A stretch of DNA of 64,000 bases from Plectrocnemia conspersa (taxonomy: Eukaryota; Arthropoda; Insecta; Trichoptera; Polycentropodidae): contig VTFK01000010.1 of the NCBI GenBank assembly GCA_009617715.1, forward strand, positions 806,001 to 870,000. The letters are read 5' to 3'. Under the pieces are notes generated by a model. It saw only the letters and a list, made by a program, of their open reading frames with translations. It did no database searches and was not told the origin of the DNA. A program made the translations under genes and the position numbers. Positions 24,669 to 36,582 of the stretch are shown here, in pieces (the stretch's first letter is position 1; each line of letters begins with the position of its first letter).

Positions 24669-27600
24669 ATATTCTCGTATAATAGATATAAGCTTTCTCC
24701 AAGATGCCATGCGAATTTATCTAAATACTTTCATTACGCTGCACAGCCAAATATGACTTCAAAGACAATTAAATTTTAATAACACTTTCGCATTATGCGC
24801 TTTATAAATTAATGCATTTTTTACTACTAGAATTGTTGAGCTTCGCAGTCATAAAAACATAAGCACTCTCATTCAGGAAAATATATTAACTCTCCTGTTA
24901 TGATTTGACTTCAATATTCAGCAATATTCTCTTTGCATTAAAAAAAACAGAAGCTATCATTTCGATACCACTATTTTTTTTGAGGAAATTGGTGAAAAAT
25001 TATTATCTTATTTTTGCTGATATTAATGAGCCCATATGTTAAGGGTTTTAACATTTTTTTACAAAAATATCAGGAGCAGTGTGTTGGATGACATCTGAAA
25101 ACTAATACGTTTCTGATAAACTGTCAGAAGCCGAAACTCTTCGACATTCTAGGAATGTTCTTATATCATTTATACGGTCTTGACTATTTATCAACCCTTG
25201 ATTCGCTAAACTGCCATAACCATTTCTGAGTAGTAGCAATTTCAGGTTTTCATTACGATGATAATCTTCAATACTTTCCCTCTCATGCTTTAATTCAGAT
25301 GTTCACTTTCTGACTATTGTGTATACAGAATAAGATGTTCCTAATGTGTTTGTTATCTCGGTTTTTTTCAGCTTTTTCTGCAGGCATTTAATCACTGGGC
25401 TGTGTTTTATTATTTACATTTAAAAAAAAGTCATTTCAACAAAAGTTACAAATTTAGTTGATTAACGCAAAACTTTTTAGAGACACTAATAACAGTTCAC
25501 ATAACCTCACAAAAATAATTGTGCGTCTAGTACTGACTGCAAAGCTTACTGACCAATCACAATCATGCAGCGATCATCTAGCCAATTGTTGCACTCGCTT
25601 CTTAGAACAATAAAATAGGAATACGGCTATAGAAAGTGACATTTTCTTGATGGATATCTCCAAGGTCGAATTGCGTAACGGGAATGTTGTGACCATACGG
25701 TGCAATTTGTTTTCCGGTGATTTATTGTTTCCCGTGACCGTTTCGTAGCAAAAAATACTCATTCAATTCACCGGTGAATCCTTGCGCGTTACTTATGAAA
25801 AACACTTATTTTTTTAGTCGTAACGAGAGCCTTTGTGTGATTCCACTATTGTCTAGTTTATCCTTATTGATTAATAATCACTTTTGGTCAGAATAATTAA
25901 CGCGAGCTTAAAGAAAACATAGAGACTGCAGCATCCAGATCTGCATCAACGGAGAGAGGTTAACGCCACATCGTCTTCTAGAAAATAGATGACACTAAAA
26001 GGCCGCGTTACCGAGGGTCTGCCTTCCCAGATAACATACCTTCGTAGTACATGTTTTTAGTGGCAATATAATCAAAATTTTATAATTATCTTATATTCAA
26101 TAAAATAAAATATTTAAGAAAACGTGAAGGTTGTACTTGTGTCTATTCTAGCGAGCTCAAACAGGATCCCGAAAATTTTATTTATTTCTTATCTATTATG
26201 AACGTAAAGCAAAATTAGGAAATTAAAATTGTTTTAAATTAAAATCAGATAAGAAGCATACTAATATTATAAACAGATAAAACCAATGTAAGGAATTATG
26301 CTACACACATTTTAGAATATCAATTATAAATAATATTATATAATTATAATTCTAATCGATCATGAGAATTAAAAGAACCGAAATATTTTGGCAAAAATGC
26401 AACGTTTAGTCGTTTTGACGTACTTTATTCCTTGCAAATAACATGTTGTTGAGTCCTTTATGTGTCGTTAATTTAGTAATTTTTCAATATTTTTTAAATC
26501 ACTGATTCTATTACTTTTTCTGCAAAATGTATATTATTTGCTATCTACTAATATTATCGCTTTATGGACACGATCTAACAATAAAATATTTACAAAACGA
26601 ACTATTTCATTTTTAATCTTGGAATTCCGGCCAGAGTCGAGTTCTTTATTTATAATTTAAAACAAGCACGTACTCGTTGTATATCTAGGTACAGTTTAGG
26701 GCCACACCCGGCAAGGGTAAGACGCCATAACACTGAATGGAGTCACGTCCCTTTATTGGATGCATCCAAACCGTGGAAGTCTGAATTGGAGTCTCGTTTG
26801 CGAAAGAAAAATAAAAAAGAGAGCCGGTGGCTACGAAGCAAGAAAAAACTAGCAAAGCTACATTATTTGTTCATTTCCCTTACGTCGAAGAAGACCCTCA
26901 GGGTGTCGGTCGCCGTTGCTGTTTTATATTCACCCAGAGTTTCCCTTTTATCAACGGACAAGCAGTTCATGCTTAGACGACCTATTCGGAGCTTTCATTT
27001 TATAATTCATACATACTTTGTACAAATGCCGATACGACAAAACCTGTCCCTTTTCTCTCGATAGAACTGGACTCTGAATGTCTATTTTCGTCCGATTGGC
27101 ATAATTTTCCATGAAATGCCCAGAAAATAAACGAAAACACTATCATTTACTATTTACACGTCCTTTCGGCTCTTTTATATGTTTTTCCCACAGCTCATAA
27201 CCTGGATTTTCACAAAAACCTGTTGGGTTTCTTCTGTTACTACTGGAGGAACTATTTTTATAAATAATATTGTGTGATCTATTAAAAGATTTCATTGTGA
27301 ACTTCACAACGTTGTTCCGTCATTCCTATATTTGACAGATGTCATCTATAAATATAGCCATGTAGATATATTTACTAGTATTATTATGAATGCAAATAAT
27401 CAAGATGTGTCTTTCGAATAATTTTCATCCAATGATATCAAATGAAATAAGGGTTTGTTTACTAAGAACATTTTATGTTTTCGTAAGGATGCCATAATTC
27501 AAAACAGACCATATTCGGATATAAATATGGTTAGGACTTAGCATAAACCATATATGGGCTATATTTATTACGCTAATATTGCTAATCAGAATTATAATAT

Positions 27601-29434
27601 TATATATTGTTGTTTAATAATAATTAATTATTTAATTAAACATTTTTACGAATTCTAAGTTTCATTGTACCGTGAAAAGCTGAAGATATTCGTATTAAGC
27701 CCGGAATTCGAATCACTGAAAACCAGCAACACAGTAATTAGCGACCCAGTTTCAGGAAATAAAACTATTTACATAGCTAACCACGATTTGCAAAGTAAAG
27801 TAGAACAAAGTAAATTATTAACATTACAATGAAATTTATTTGACTTATACAAAATAATTTATTTTTAATAATATATTAGTTAAAACTAAGAAAATCCAAA
27901 ACTGAAGAATGTATATATATATTTTATAATTCATATAAGACAGTTCTAGAAAAAAACATATTTTTTGTTAAGGGCTATAAATTATATTACTAAGAAAATA
28001 TTTTGGAATAATAGTTAGTGAAAATTATAAAAATAAAATACACATTAATTTCGTAAATTAAAGTATTATATTACACACACAAAATTTAAGAAACACTTGT
28101 AAACTCAATAGCTCTGTTCTTATATGTACAAAATACATTAACATCTCAAGGAAAAAACTTTTCCTATTATATATCGCACAATCCAAAGAGCTTGCTGCGA
28201 TTACGAACCTTTAACAGATATTTTTGTTTACATATAATTAAACAGCGAATTATAAAGTTGTTAACATACGTTTGCTTGGTATGGAGTAACAACAGCATTT
28301 TTTTTCTTAAGTCCAATTTATTTAAATTGATTCGTTAAAAATCAACTAGTAAATCATATGATAAAATCTAATGCATTTTATTGGATAATTTTTACCATAT
28401 AAAATGTCTACTTTTAAAATGCAGAATAGCCGTGCAGCGAAACTTTTTAGGATTTTGCCATTAAAAGCCACTAATTTCTCTTAAAAAAAATAATCGCGAA
28501 GTAAAAATTTTTCCTTGATAACAAATAATATTAACAACGAAAATTATTAAGATTTTTCTTTCAAAAACTACTAATTATGCACTTAAATAAGCCGCAAAGT
28601 TAAAAAAAAAAAATTTTGCACAAGAAAATTATCCGTGAAATAAAAAATTTTCCTAAATAAATTTATATTTTTTGTTTACATTTAATCCAGCTATTCTACA
28701 GAAAAACCCTTTTGGAAAGACCCATCGGTTTGGATCTCAACGGTGATATAAGGTGTGTAAAAAATAATTCAATGTATTATATACATATATATATTTTTCG
28801 ATTCGCCGAAATTTACATCAACAAGTCACCCTTTCTTCGAATAATAATTTGGTTCTGGGGAGCGGTTTAACGTAGCACATCGTCGCCACAGATCTATTGT
28901 ATGTTCGAAAAATTCTTGGTCCCAGGTATTTAAAGTAAGCGTGACATCTACTTCCAACAGTATATAGCTCACAAATCAAGAGCAAATTTTCCAGAAACAT
29001 TTTCTATGAAGCAATCTTAAAGACAAAAATATGTTTGATTCGAAGCCTCAACTGAATTACAATGTAAAAACTGAAAAATTTCTATATAAAACGCTTTAGA
29101 AATGGCACATTTGAGCAAACCAGAAAGTGGGCGCTAAATACGAGATTTGATTAATCAAAATATAAAGGAAATAATAAACATTTAAATTCTTTTGAGACTT
29201 TTGGGGCATCCTGTAGTATGTAAAATAAGACCTTTTAATAGAAAAATTAATGTTTTAATTGCAAACTGGAATTTTAGTTGGAGCTAATGTGCGGATTTGT
29301 ATTCTTAAAAAATAGGAAAATGGACAAATTTATTTGATTTACAACAAATTTTTAACGAAAATACAAGGACAACTAAAAACTTTGGCATATTAATAGATTT
29401 ATTTTTTACCAATAGTAAAAGAGTACAATATAAA
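24669..29434. other. AT-rich DNA, no gene recognised
   Basis: Minus-strand text at about 25150-25420 reads as a gapped protein-like stretch (CLQKKLKKTEITNTLGTSYS) that might be a decayed helix-turn-helix transposase start; this is weak. A less AT-rich patch at 26690-27070 holds a 102-codon plus-strand frame (26756-27064), very basic at its start and unrecognised. The minus-strand frame at 28818-29000 is also unassigned. Confidence 0.45.
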
Positions 29435-30115
29435 GTGAAAACAATTCTGAGAATTACTGATTTTAAGGATCGTAATTACATATTTAAAAATAGTAGAAAA
29501 ATAGGTATATTTTCTAGGATGAGAAATATGTTTAGTATAAATAAAAAAATCTACAACAGTATTATATTGCACCACTTTAAATATTGTGCAACAATATTAC
29601 ATATGCTTAATAAATTAGATGAAATGATGTTACAAAAGTTACAAAATTGGGCAATGAGAATAGTTTTAAATAAAAATAGTTGTAGAATTATAATTATCCG
29701 ATTGGAATGGTTGGATGTTCAAGAAATATTGAAAATTATTTTTTTAGTATCTATATATAAGTTAGTAAATAATATGTTACCAGAGTAGTTTAATATATTT
29801 AATAAGAAATAAAGATACACATAGATTTAATACTAGAAATAGAGACAATTTATGGATGGTTAGGTATGAAAAAACGAGTACGGCCAAGAGAATAATGTAC
29901 GGAGGTGTGATATTGTATAATAACATTCCTAGAACAACCTACAAAAATAAAAATGTAGTGGGTTTCCTTGATGAAATAAAGAAACACCTTCGTGCATTAA
30001 GAAATAAATTAAAATATTAAAGTCTTCTTTTATATTATTTTTATGATTATATTATGTATGTTTTGATTAAATTTGGTTAGTGTATAAACAATATATTGGC
30101 TAAATAAATACATAA
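29435..30115 (+). mobile_element. LINE fragment: C-terminal region after the reverse transcriptase, with 3' tail
   Basis: A 117-codon frame (29435-29788) carries the conserved post-RT segment of LINE ORF2. It shows IYNSIILHHFKYCATILH, LQKLQNWAMRIVL and LKIIFLVSIYKLVNNMLPE. After a stop, reading resumes with FNTRNRDNLWMV and VILYNNIPRTTYKNKN, ending FLDEIKKHLRALRNKLKY and a stop at about 30018. AT-rich 3' sequence then ends in a TAAATAAATACATAAAAAAG tail near 30115. It is 5' truncated with a single interrupting stop, so it is younger than the other fragments and of a different family from the 60.9-kb copy. Confidence 0.82.
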
Positions 30116-30132
30116 AAAAGAAATTAAAAAAG

Positions 30133-30181
30133 GTAAGTTCAGGTGCTCTCTCTTGCTTCAATTGAGAGCACCTGAACTTAC
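30133..30181. repeat. Perfect 18-bp inverted repeat, 13-nt loop
   Basis: GTAAGTTCAGGTGCTCTC (30133-30150) is followed by TCTTGCTTCAATT and the exact reverse complement (30164-30181). The arms are of mixed composition, so this is not an AT artefact. It starts less than 20 bp after the LINE tail. It could be a foldback element or a small hairpin RNA; the stem is short for a canonical pre-miRNA. Confidence 0.92.
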
Positions 30182-31129
30182 AATATAACTCATTGCTGAC
30201 AAATATAAATTAATATATAACTATACATATATACATTTATAGATCTTAGTTTTTGATTACATAAAAATTCTTGAAGCACATCTAAAACAATTTGGACAAC
30301 AAATTAACGTTTTTCTCGACTAGTGTAATTGCACATAGATCATCTTTAATGCTATCATATTACCAGCACGAGAAACTTGCATACTCGACCTTAACCTCTT
30401 GGACCCAATGAGATTTTATATTACACATTTGACATTACTCATATTTTTTTAAGTTTTATTGATACGTAAAATCGTTTTCATAATATACATTAAGAATTAT
30501 ATAGGTTTTAAAAAAATTACATTCATGAACAATCGTGATTAAGTGTGCATTTTCATTTCGAGGGTCGCCACTCATTGAACTCACAAGTAACATTTTATAA
30601 ATGCACAATGTATAGTACTCAGCTGTATATCTAGTGTACTAGTATATATTATTCATAATTATATTTTTATAAAAATTAAATAAATTTTACTCACGAGAGA
30701 CTCGAATTGAAAATATAGCAAAGGGCCTCCATGCATCTTGATGTCCTGGTCAATCGGGCCGATACGTGGTCACTTTGCCACGCGTTAAATTCGTCGATTT
30801 TTTAACAAAACCTACACACATTATTTTATCTTCTAAATATATAAATTTTATTTCATCCGAACTCTCACTTCACAAGACATGTTGCGTTTAGATGACACAC
30901 ACACGCGACACGATGACAAGCGCACTCGTCAATGGCATATTCGCGCAAGAAGAGCAAGAGATAGATAGAGACCCTGTTATCTGACCAAAATTTAAATATT
31001 AAATTTTATTTATTTCTTTTAAAATCACATTTTATTTTTTTCATTTTTCATTATGTTTTTTTTTTAATACATATTGATATTTACGCGATGTGTTTTTTTT
31101 AGCGTTTAGTCCGCGATTTTTTTTAATGG
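30182..31129. other. AT-rich DNA, no gene recognised
   Basis: No open frame, splice-supported exon or element end could be supported here. Confidence 0.5.
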
Positions 31130-31375
31130 GGCGCTAAACCGACAGCGATCGCGGGCCGCGGCAGTCGTGTCGCGCCGGCCAGAGGTTCCCATTCACTGGG
31201 CCGCGATCGTCGGGTCGCGGGCTGCTCGCCCCATTCAAGCGGAGAGGAAGGCGCGGCGGCGCGGCGGGCATGCGCTCCAAGGGCGGCGGCCCGAACCACC
31301 GCGCCTGCGCCCCGAGCCCCCGGTTGCCCGGTTCGCCCTCGTGGTCGCTTCACCCCATTGCTACCCAGCACATTA
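31130..31375. other. Isolated GC-rich, CpG-rich island
   Basis: About 240 bp is strongly GC- and CpG-rich between AT-rich flanks. Frames are open on both strands over the island (31123-31425 - and 31167-31376 +) and are Arg/Ala/Pro-rich, as GC-rich DNA gives by chance. A short inverted match (GCGTTTAG at 31101-31108 against CGCTAAAC at 31132-31139) lies at its left edge. It could be a CpG-island promoter for the open frame that follows, or a relic of a GC-rich gene. Confidence 0.6.
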
Positions 31376-31639
31376 GCCGGTTCGCACGCCGGTACCAAAT
31401 GTACCCTAATCACCAGAGATCGCATTCATCCTCTAAACTATCTTAACTGGCTAATGTTACATCTACCTAATACTGAAATTACAAAATATACTCTAAAATT
31501 TGATTACACCGGCCGGCTTATCAAATTCAATCTTGAGGTGGCTCCACACACTCTACAAATACGCAAGCGCCAACTTGTGGAGCGAGATTTCGTCAAAGAA
31601 AAATTGCACAAAGATATATTTGTAAAAAATACATTCTAA
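31358..31639 (+). CDS. Unassigned small open frame (93 codons) beside GC island
   Basis: I do not recognise this product. The frame starts at the right edge of the GC island and ends TAA at 31637-31639. The product is mixed in composition, with a basic, charged C-terminal third (IRKRQLVERDFVKEKLHKD) that could be helical. Codon content is less AT-biased than neighbouring chance frames. There is no signal peptide or membrane segment, no splice partner that I could identify, and no neighbour suggesting a role. It may be a small gene, an exon, or a decayed mobile-element frame. Confidence 0.25.
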   Translation: MLPSTLAGSHAGTKCTLITRDRIHPLNYLNWLMLHLPNTEITKYTLKFDYTGRLIKFNLEVAPHTLQIRKRQLVERDFVKEKLHKDIFVKNTF

Positions 31640-31999
31640 TTATATTCTCCCCATAATAAATTATAGAAAGCGAAATAGCTATTTCAACAACAGAGTGAGA
31701 CAAAAATGACAAATTTTTTCTCCATATATTTTATTAAAAAAAAGCTTGTAAATTAATAATTGAAAAAATCACAATCAAACAGTGAACACATATTATAAAT
31801 TTCCACTATTAAAAAGACTAAAGACTAGTAAATGCCCATATAGTCATCATTACATTATAGAATATTCTCCAAATAAGTTATCTTTCACGAACTGGCAGAC
31901 CGCACTTGACAAGGAACGAAGTCGCGGTTGAGCGTGTATGAAGAGGGTTGCAGAAACCCGAGCATATCAACTCTAAGACAGTATTTACATATCAAAATT

Positions 32000-32037
32000 T
32001 CCTGGAAAACCTTAAACATGTTTAAGGTTTTCCAGGA
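32000..32037. repeat. 38-bp perfect palindrome with no spacer
   Basis: TCCTGGAAAACCTTAAACA is immediately followed by its exact reverse complement. Pairing stops at the next base on each side (T at 31999 against G at 32038). Spacer-free perfect palindromes of this size are rare by chance and unstable in cloning. Confidence 0.95.
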
Positions 32038-32255
32038 GAGACGTCCGCTAGATTCGTGGGCACGGTTTGCGGTACTTTAGACGCGCGTGTGCCGTATCTC
32101 TTGAATGGTGTTATGTATGAATTGCTTTATAATACTTTAATGTATTAATTGCATTACAATTATATAAATAATCAAAGTTGATAGACTTTATTGGACTAGT
32201 AATACTGTTATTAACCTATTATGCTTCTCTTAGAAGGTAACAAAGACCTTCGATA

Positions 32256-32320
32256 CTAAAATCCAGGTCTACGACGAATTTACTGACTTTTAAAAAGCAT
32301 TTGACAAAGTTTGTTAATTA
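32256..32320 (+). mobile_element. Small LINE reverse transcriptase remnant (motif A)
   Basis: A translated frame reads KIQVYDEFTDF, a stop, then KAFDKVC. This matches the (Y/F)TDFSKAFDKV motif that carries the first catalytic aspartate of jockey-type reverse transcriptases. Only about 20 codons are readable, so it is a decayed scrap. Confidence 0.6.
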
Positions 32321-34551
32321 TGTAATTTTAGTTTCTCGTTCACGATGCACGGAGCGCGTGCGACTTAATAATTTATCTGCAATTCGCGATCTGTACGACA
32401 AATTAATTCTTAGCAGCGAGCGTACTAATTTTTGTTTAAGAAGATTCTGAGAAAAATATATCAGATATCGTTACTATGTTTGTTATTTATTAATTTTTCA
32501 GGTAAAACCGCGGATTCTTTTTTTCGGAACGCAGATGCCTTTTTATACCTGCTACTAAAATTATAACGAGATAACCCAAAAAAATACTAATAAAAGAACA
32601 GAGAAAAAATCCGCGATAAAACCCATATTAACAATAATACTTATTTAATTGCAGATATAGCATACCCTAACATGCACATGCATATAAAAAATTATTTGGC
32701 AAAGACTACAAGAATTCGGTAGATTTTTGTATATTAATGTTTTTTATATAAATTATGATTTTGAAATGTTTTGAATTACCGCCATTTTTAAATAATATGT
32801 ACATATGTATAAGAGCTATGTTTAAAATAAATTTCACATTGATATAATTAAAACTAATGCAGAAATCGCGTCGTCAAAAACCAATGTAAATTACAAAAAA
32901 AGTATTTAAAGTAAGTAAAAAAATAATTAAATTTTTATACGTTTTTCATCTTTCTTTTCACTCTAAGATTTTTAACGGGGCTACAATTTCCTATTTCCAG
33001 ATTTAAATCTTTTGAACCATTTTTTAAAATTCACGAACCAGTAAAACTTTAATATAAAAAGAACAAATATTTTTGATTACTGTGGTTGCCGATTTTTTTT
33101 GTGAAATTTATACAGCATACAAGTGCGTAAAAACACCTTACTCGGAAAGAAATCTTCCATTGAAACTTGGGGTGCTTTTTTTTTGTTGTTATGTTTGCAA
33201 CGCACTCTCCAGATGGTAATCCAAACACTACCAAAAGAAAGACATGAGACCCGAACAACAAATAAGTCACCACTGACCGTCAAAGTTATTCAGTACAAAA
33301 ACTTTCTTTTCGGTACCCCTAATATATTACACTTGATCGCTCACATTCAATTGCTACTATATCCTCCAAGAATCTAAGCTCATAAACGAGTATTTTAGAC
33401 TATTTTCTTTGAAATTTGCCACATGCTTTATGAATCGATGTTGACTCATTAATCCCACGAGTTGTCAGGTAGAAAGTTATACCACTGATGAAAGAAACTC
33501 CTAAAAAATCACCCATATTACTAAAATAATTTTCCGCATAGTTTTATTTTGCTTTAATAATATCATTTAAAACGAAAATATACTGCGAAACAAACGACAC
33601 GATATTTAGTATTTCGAAAACTTCATATGAAACATCCGCTGATCGTCCGATATGTAACAATTTGTTATTTAAAGTAGTGCTGAATTCTAAATTTACCTTC
33701 ACGTGCTTTTTTATCGAGTATTATTTAAGTTGAGTTTCAGTATATTTAACAATTAATTGCAGATTAATGGCCAGCATGTAAAGTATCGTATAACTTAAGA
33801 TAATAGAGCACATAAATGTTTTAGTGTTATATTTTATTCAAAACTAAACTTTAATAGTAAATGAATTTGAGTAAATCAATATACGTTGCGACATATCTGT
33901 GACTGGAAAGAGAATGTATAATTTACTTACTTATATATTTTAAATTATAATAATTATGATCATGTATTACATTTCAAAATGAGCGTTCGGGGTCACGGAA
34001 TTTTTCCGTGTATTATGCCATTTATAGCAGTGTAAAATATGTAGGTAGCAATAAATCGTAATGTAAATAAAATGTTATTTTATTACTCATAATATAAGTA
34101 CGTAATATTATGTTCCATGTCAAGTTGTATATACGTAATTACTAGTTATTTGAATTGTATTTTACCATTAAATAGTAATTTAATAATAAATAATGTATGT
34201 CATAATATTTATACATAAATATCTCCCCCCCTGACTGATTACGTTTACCACCATTTACTGCAGTAAATATCAGTTTAATTATGAATACCCTGAATTTAAA
34301 TAATTCATGATTATAAACTCCCTACTCACTTTCTCCTCTAATTTACATTTTCCATTCCCCTTCCAAAAGTTGTGAATCTCTGAATTAAGGATTAAAATAC
34401 CATTTGTTTTTTCTATTGATTGCCTGTTCAATTGCACGGAATACATATTGATGGAAATATATACTTTTAAATAAATAATACTGCAGCGGCCTAATCCGTG
34501 TCTAAATGCCAACCGTCACTATTCGTCCCTAAAATGTATTACTATGTGTTG
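32321..34551. other. AT-rich DNA, no gene recognised
   Basis: Overlapping frames on both strands at 33049-33377 and a minus-strand frame at 34279-34512 have no recognisable products. No element ends or splice-supported exons were found. Confidence 0.5.
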
Positions 34552-34559
34552 GTCTAAAG

Positions 34560-34764
34560 CAGGGGTCAGCAACCTATGACCCGTTTGATGATTTGAAGTG
34601 ACCTATTTCAGTTCTGCAAAAATCATTTTTTTAACGTGTTACAATGTCACGACTAGACCACATATATTGTTGTTAGGACCAAAAATATTCACTAACACGA
34701 AGTCTTTTTAATAGTCATATTTTAATTATTTTGACCCGCAGCCGAAAAAGGTTGCCAAGACCTG
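34560..34764. mobile_element. hAT-type MITE with 8-bp TSD
   Basis: It starts CAGGGGTCAGCAACCTATGA and ends with the reverse complement of CAGGTCTTGGCAACCTTTTT. It is flanked by GTCTAAAG (34552-34559) and GTCTAAAA (34765-34772), an 8-bp duplication with one change. The CAGGGGTC(A/G)GCAACC terminus belongs to the same hAT group as the transposase remnant ending at 38817 (CAGGGATCGGCTAAC), so it is probably a non-autonomous relative. It is 205 bp and noncoding. Confidence 0.9.
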
Positions 34765-35260
34765 GTCTAAAATGTATTATAATAATTTATTTTTAACATT
34801 ATATTTAAAAAGTAAAAAAACATTAAAATTTAATACGTCCTTGTTAAAAAGCATACATTTGTACAAAGATATTGTTCAAATAAATAAAAAAAAATGCATT
34901 TTTAGTATTTCTTAATACAGAATTTTCATTTTTTTGTAATAAAAAATATGTTTTCATGTATTTTCTCTCCACTGTTTATTGTATGCGACATTATACCCTG
35001 GTTAATAAAAACAAAAAAAAATAGCATATGCTTTAATTAATAATTTAATTGTACGATTAATTTCTTAATTAATTTAATACGGGCAATAAAAGCTTTTCTA
35101 TTTATTTTACTGCCAAACTGCTATTTAAATTTAATTAATTCCTATTTTAATATTTTTAATAAAAAAATATAATTTTAAACAATCACTCAGTTGGAAAATT
35201 TATTATTATTAATTTATTTAAACAATTTTAAAATAAAATTAAATCAATGCGTTATAAATA

Positions 35261-35610
35261 TTGTCTATGGTCTGGCCATGGTCGGTTTTGCGTCTTTCGC
35301 GGGCCTACCTTTCCGCCGTAGGTGAAGTGGCCGCCGGTTTGTTTCTCTTTTATCATAATTTATCAGGGCAATCCTTGCACGTAAACAATTCGTTTAAACA
35401 AAATACGAATCGATTGATCGTTTTTGTCAATTTCGCAAAGTTATTTTTCCGCCATCAGGTCGGATTGTAAACTTTTCGGAACACAACCTAAACGAACAGT
35501 TGACAGATCCATGCGTGGATTTTGTATATTTAATTCCAGTACGGTCTTGTATGCGGACAGTTGTGTTAATGTGTTCTATTTGATCGTTGTAGGATTCCAA
35601 CGGCCGCAAG
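35261..35610 (+). promoter_or_regulatory. RpL26: RpL26 promoter and 5' UTR with probable leader intron
   Basis: Sequence upstream of the start codon is far less AT-rich than its surroundings. CCTACCTTTCCGCCGTAG (about 35304-35321) contains a pyrimidine-rich stretch like the TOP/TCT start region of ribosomal protein genes. It is followed directly by a good donor (GTGAAG at 35322). A matching acceptor TTGTAG ends at 35592, so the leader would be a short TOP exon plus 35593-35610 joined to the ATG. The intron is inferred from splice signals only. Confidence 0.5.
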
Positions 35611-36582
35611 ATGAAGTTCAATAAAATGGTTACCTCCTCAAGGAGGAAGAATAGGAAACGTCATTTCACTGCACCTTCCCACATCAGGCGCAAGTTGATG
35701 TCCTCGCCCTTATCTAAGGAATTGCGCCAAAAATACAACGTTAGATCCATGCCGATCAGAAAGGATGATGAAGTTCAGGTATGTTTTTTGAGGTTATGTT
35801 GTCCTCGCCTATATTATTCTTAAACATTTAGTGCCATACACGTATTATAGCATATTTTACAATGATGATTCTAACAAACCATTCTCAGACAGTAAACACA
35901 AACATTGTGCAATGTGCGGGTTTTCTTCACATTAATAAATGTTCATTTATTTACATTCTGGTTAAAATATGGCTCTGAGTATTTTCTATAAAATTTCCTA
36001 TATTATCTTTTTAATAGAGAATCTTTTTATAATGCTGCTTATTTTTAGGTAATGTGTGGACATTACAGAGGCCAACAAGTTGGTAAAGTCGTACAAGTTT
36101 ACCGCAAAAAGTTTGTGATTTACATTGAGCGCATCCAAAGGGAAAAGGCCAACGGAGCTAGCGTATACGTCGGCATCCATCCTTCAAAGGTATATACTTA
36201 AATTTATAATATAATTTTATATAATAATAATTAAATGATGAAATAAACCATTCATAGAATATTGGATACAGGAATATATATACAATTTCGTCTCTGGGTT
36301 TTCCATTGATGGAATTGTTTGTCTACTCTTTTCCATTACAATGTTAAAAAACTTGGCTCTGATATATTTTATTTTTGTATTAGATCAAATTTAATCATTG
36401 AAAAGCGCGATACTTAAAACGTTTCCTTTCTTCTAGTGTGTTATCGTCAAATTGAAGATGGACAAGGATCGCAAAAGATCATCGACCGCAGAGCGAAGGG
36501 CCGTCTTGCCGCTAAAGGAAAGGACAAGGGCAAACACACCGAGGAATCTGCGGCAGCAGCGACCGCTATGGAGGCATCTTAA
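35611..36582 (+). CDS. RpL26: 60S ribosomal protein L26 (uL24), three coding exons, one frame break
   Basis: This is a component of the large ribosomal subunit near the polypeptide exit site. Coding exons are 35611-35778, 36049-36189 and 36437-36582, all with GT-AG borders in phase 0. Exon 1 gives [20 protein letters not shown] and [20 protein letters not shown], hallmark L26 sequence. Exon 2 contains the KOW-type core ([20 protein letters not shown], then [13 protein letters not shown] and YVGIHPSK). Exon 3 starts [13 protein letters not shown]. Exon 3 is 146 bp. At the A run 36473-36476 one base is missing relative to the expected [20 protein letters not shown]; a -1 shift restores the normal tail ending at TAA 36580-36582. 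Read literally, the protein ends with an unrelated tail. The residues VMCGHY at the start of exon 2 replace the usual VVRGHY. A homopolymer sequencing error is the likeliest cause of the break, because everything else is intact. Confidence 0.96.

Noticed and set aside
24880..25440. Decayed transposase on the minus strand
   Set aside because: Only a vague helix-turn-helix-like stretch is readable; no catalytic motif or termini tie it to a family.
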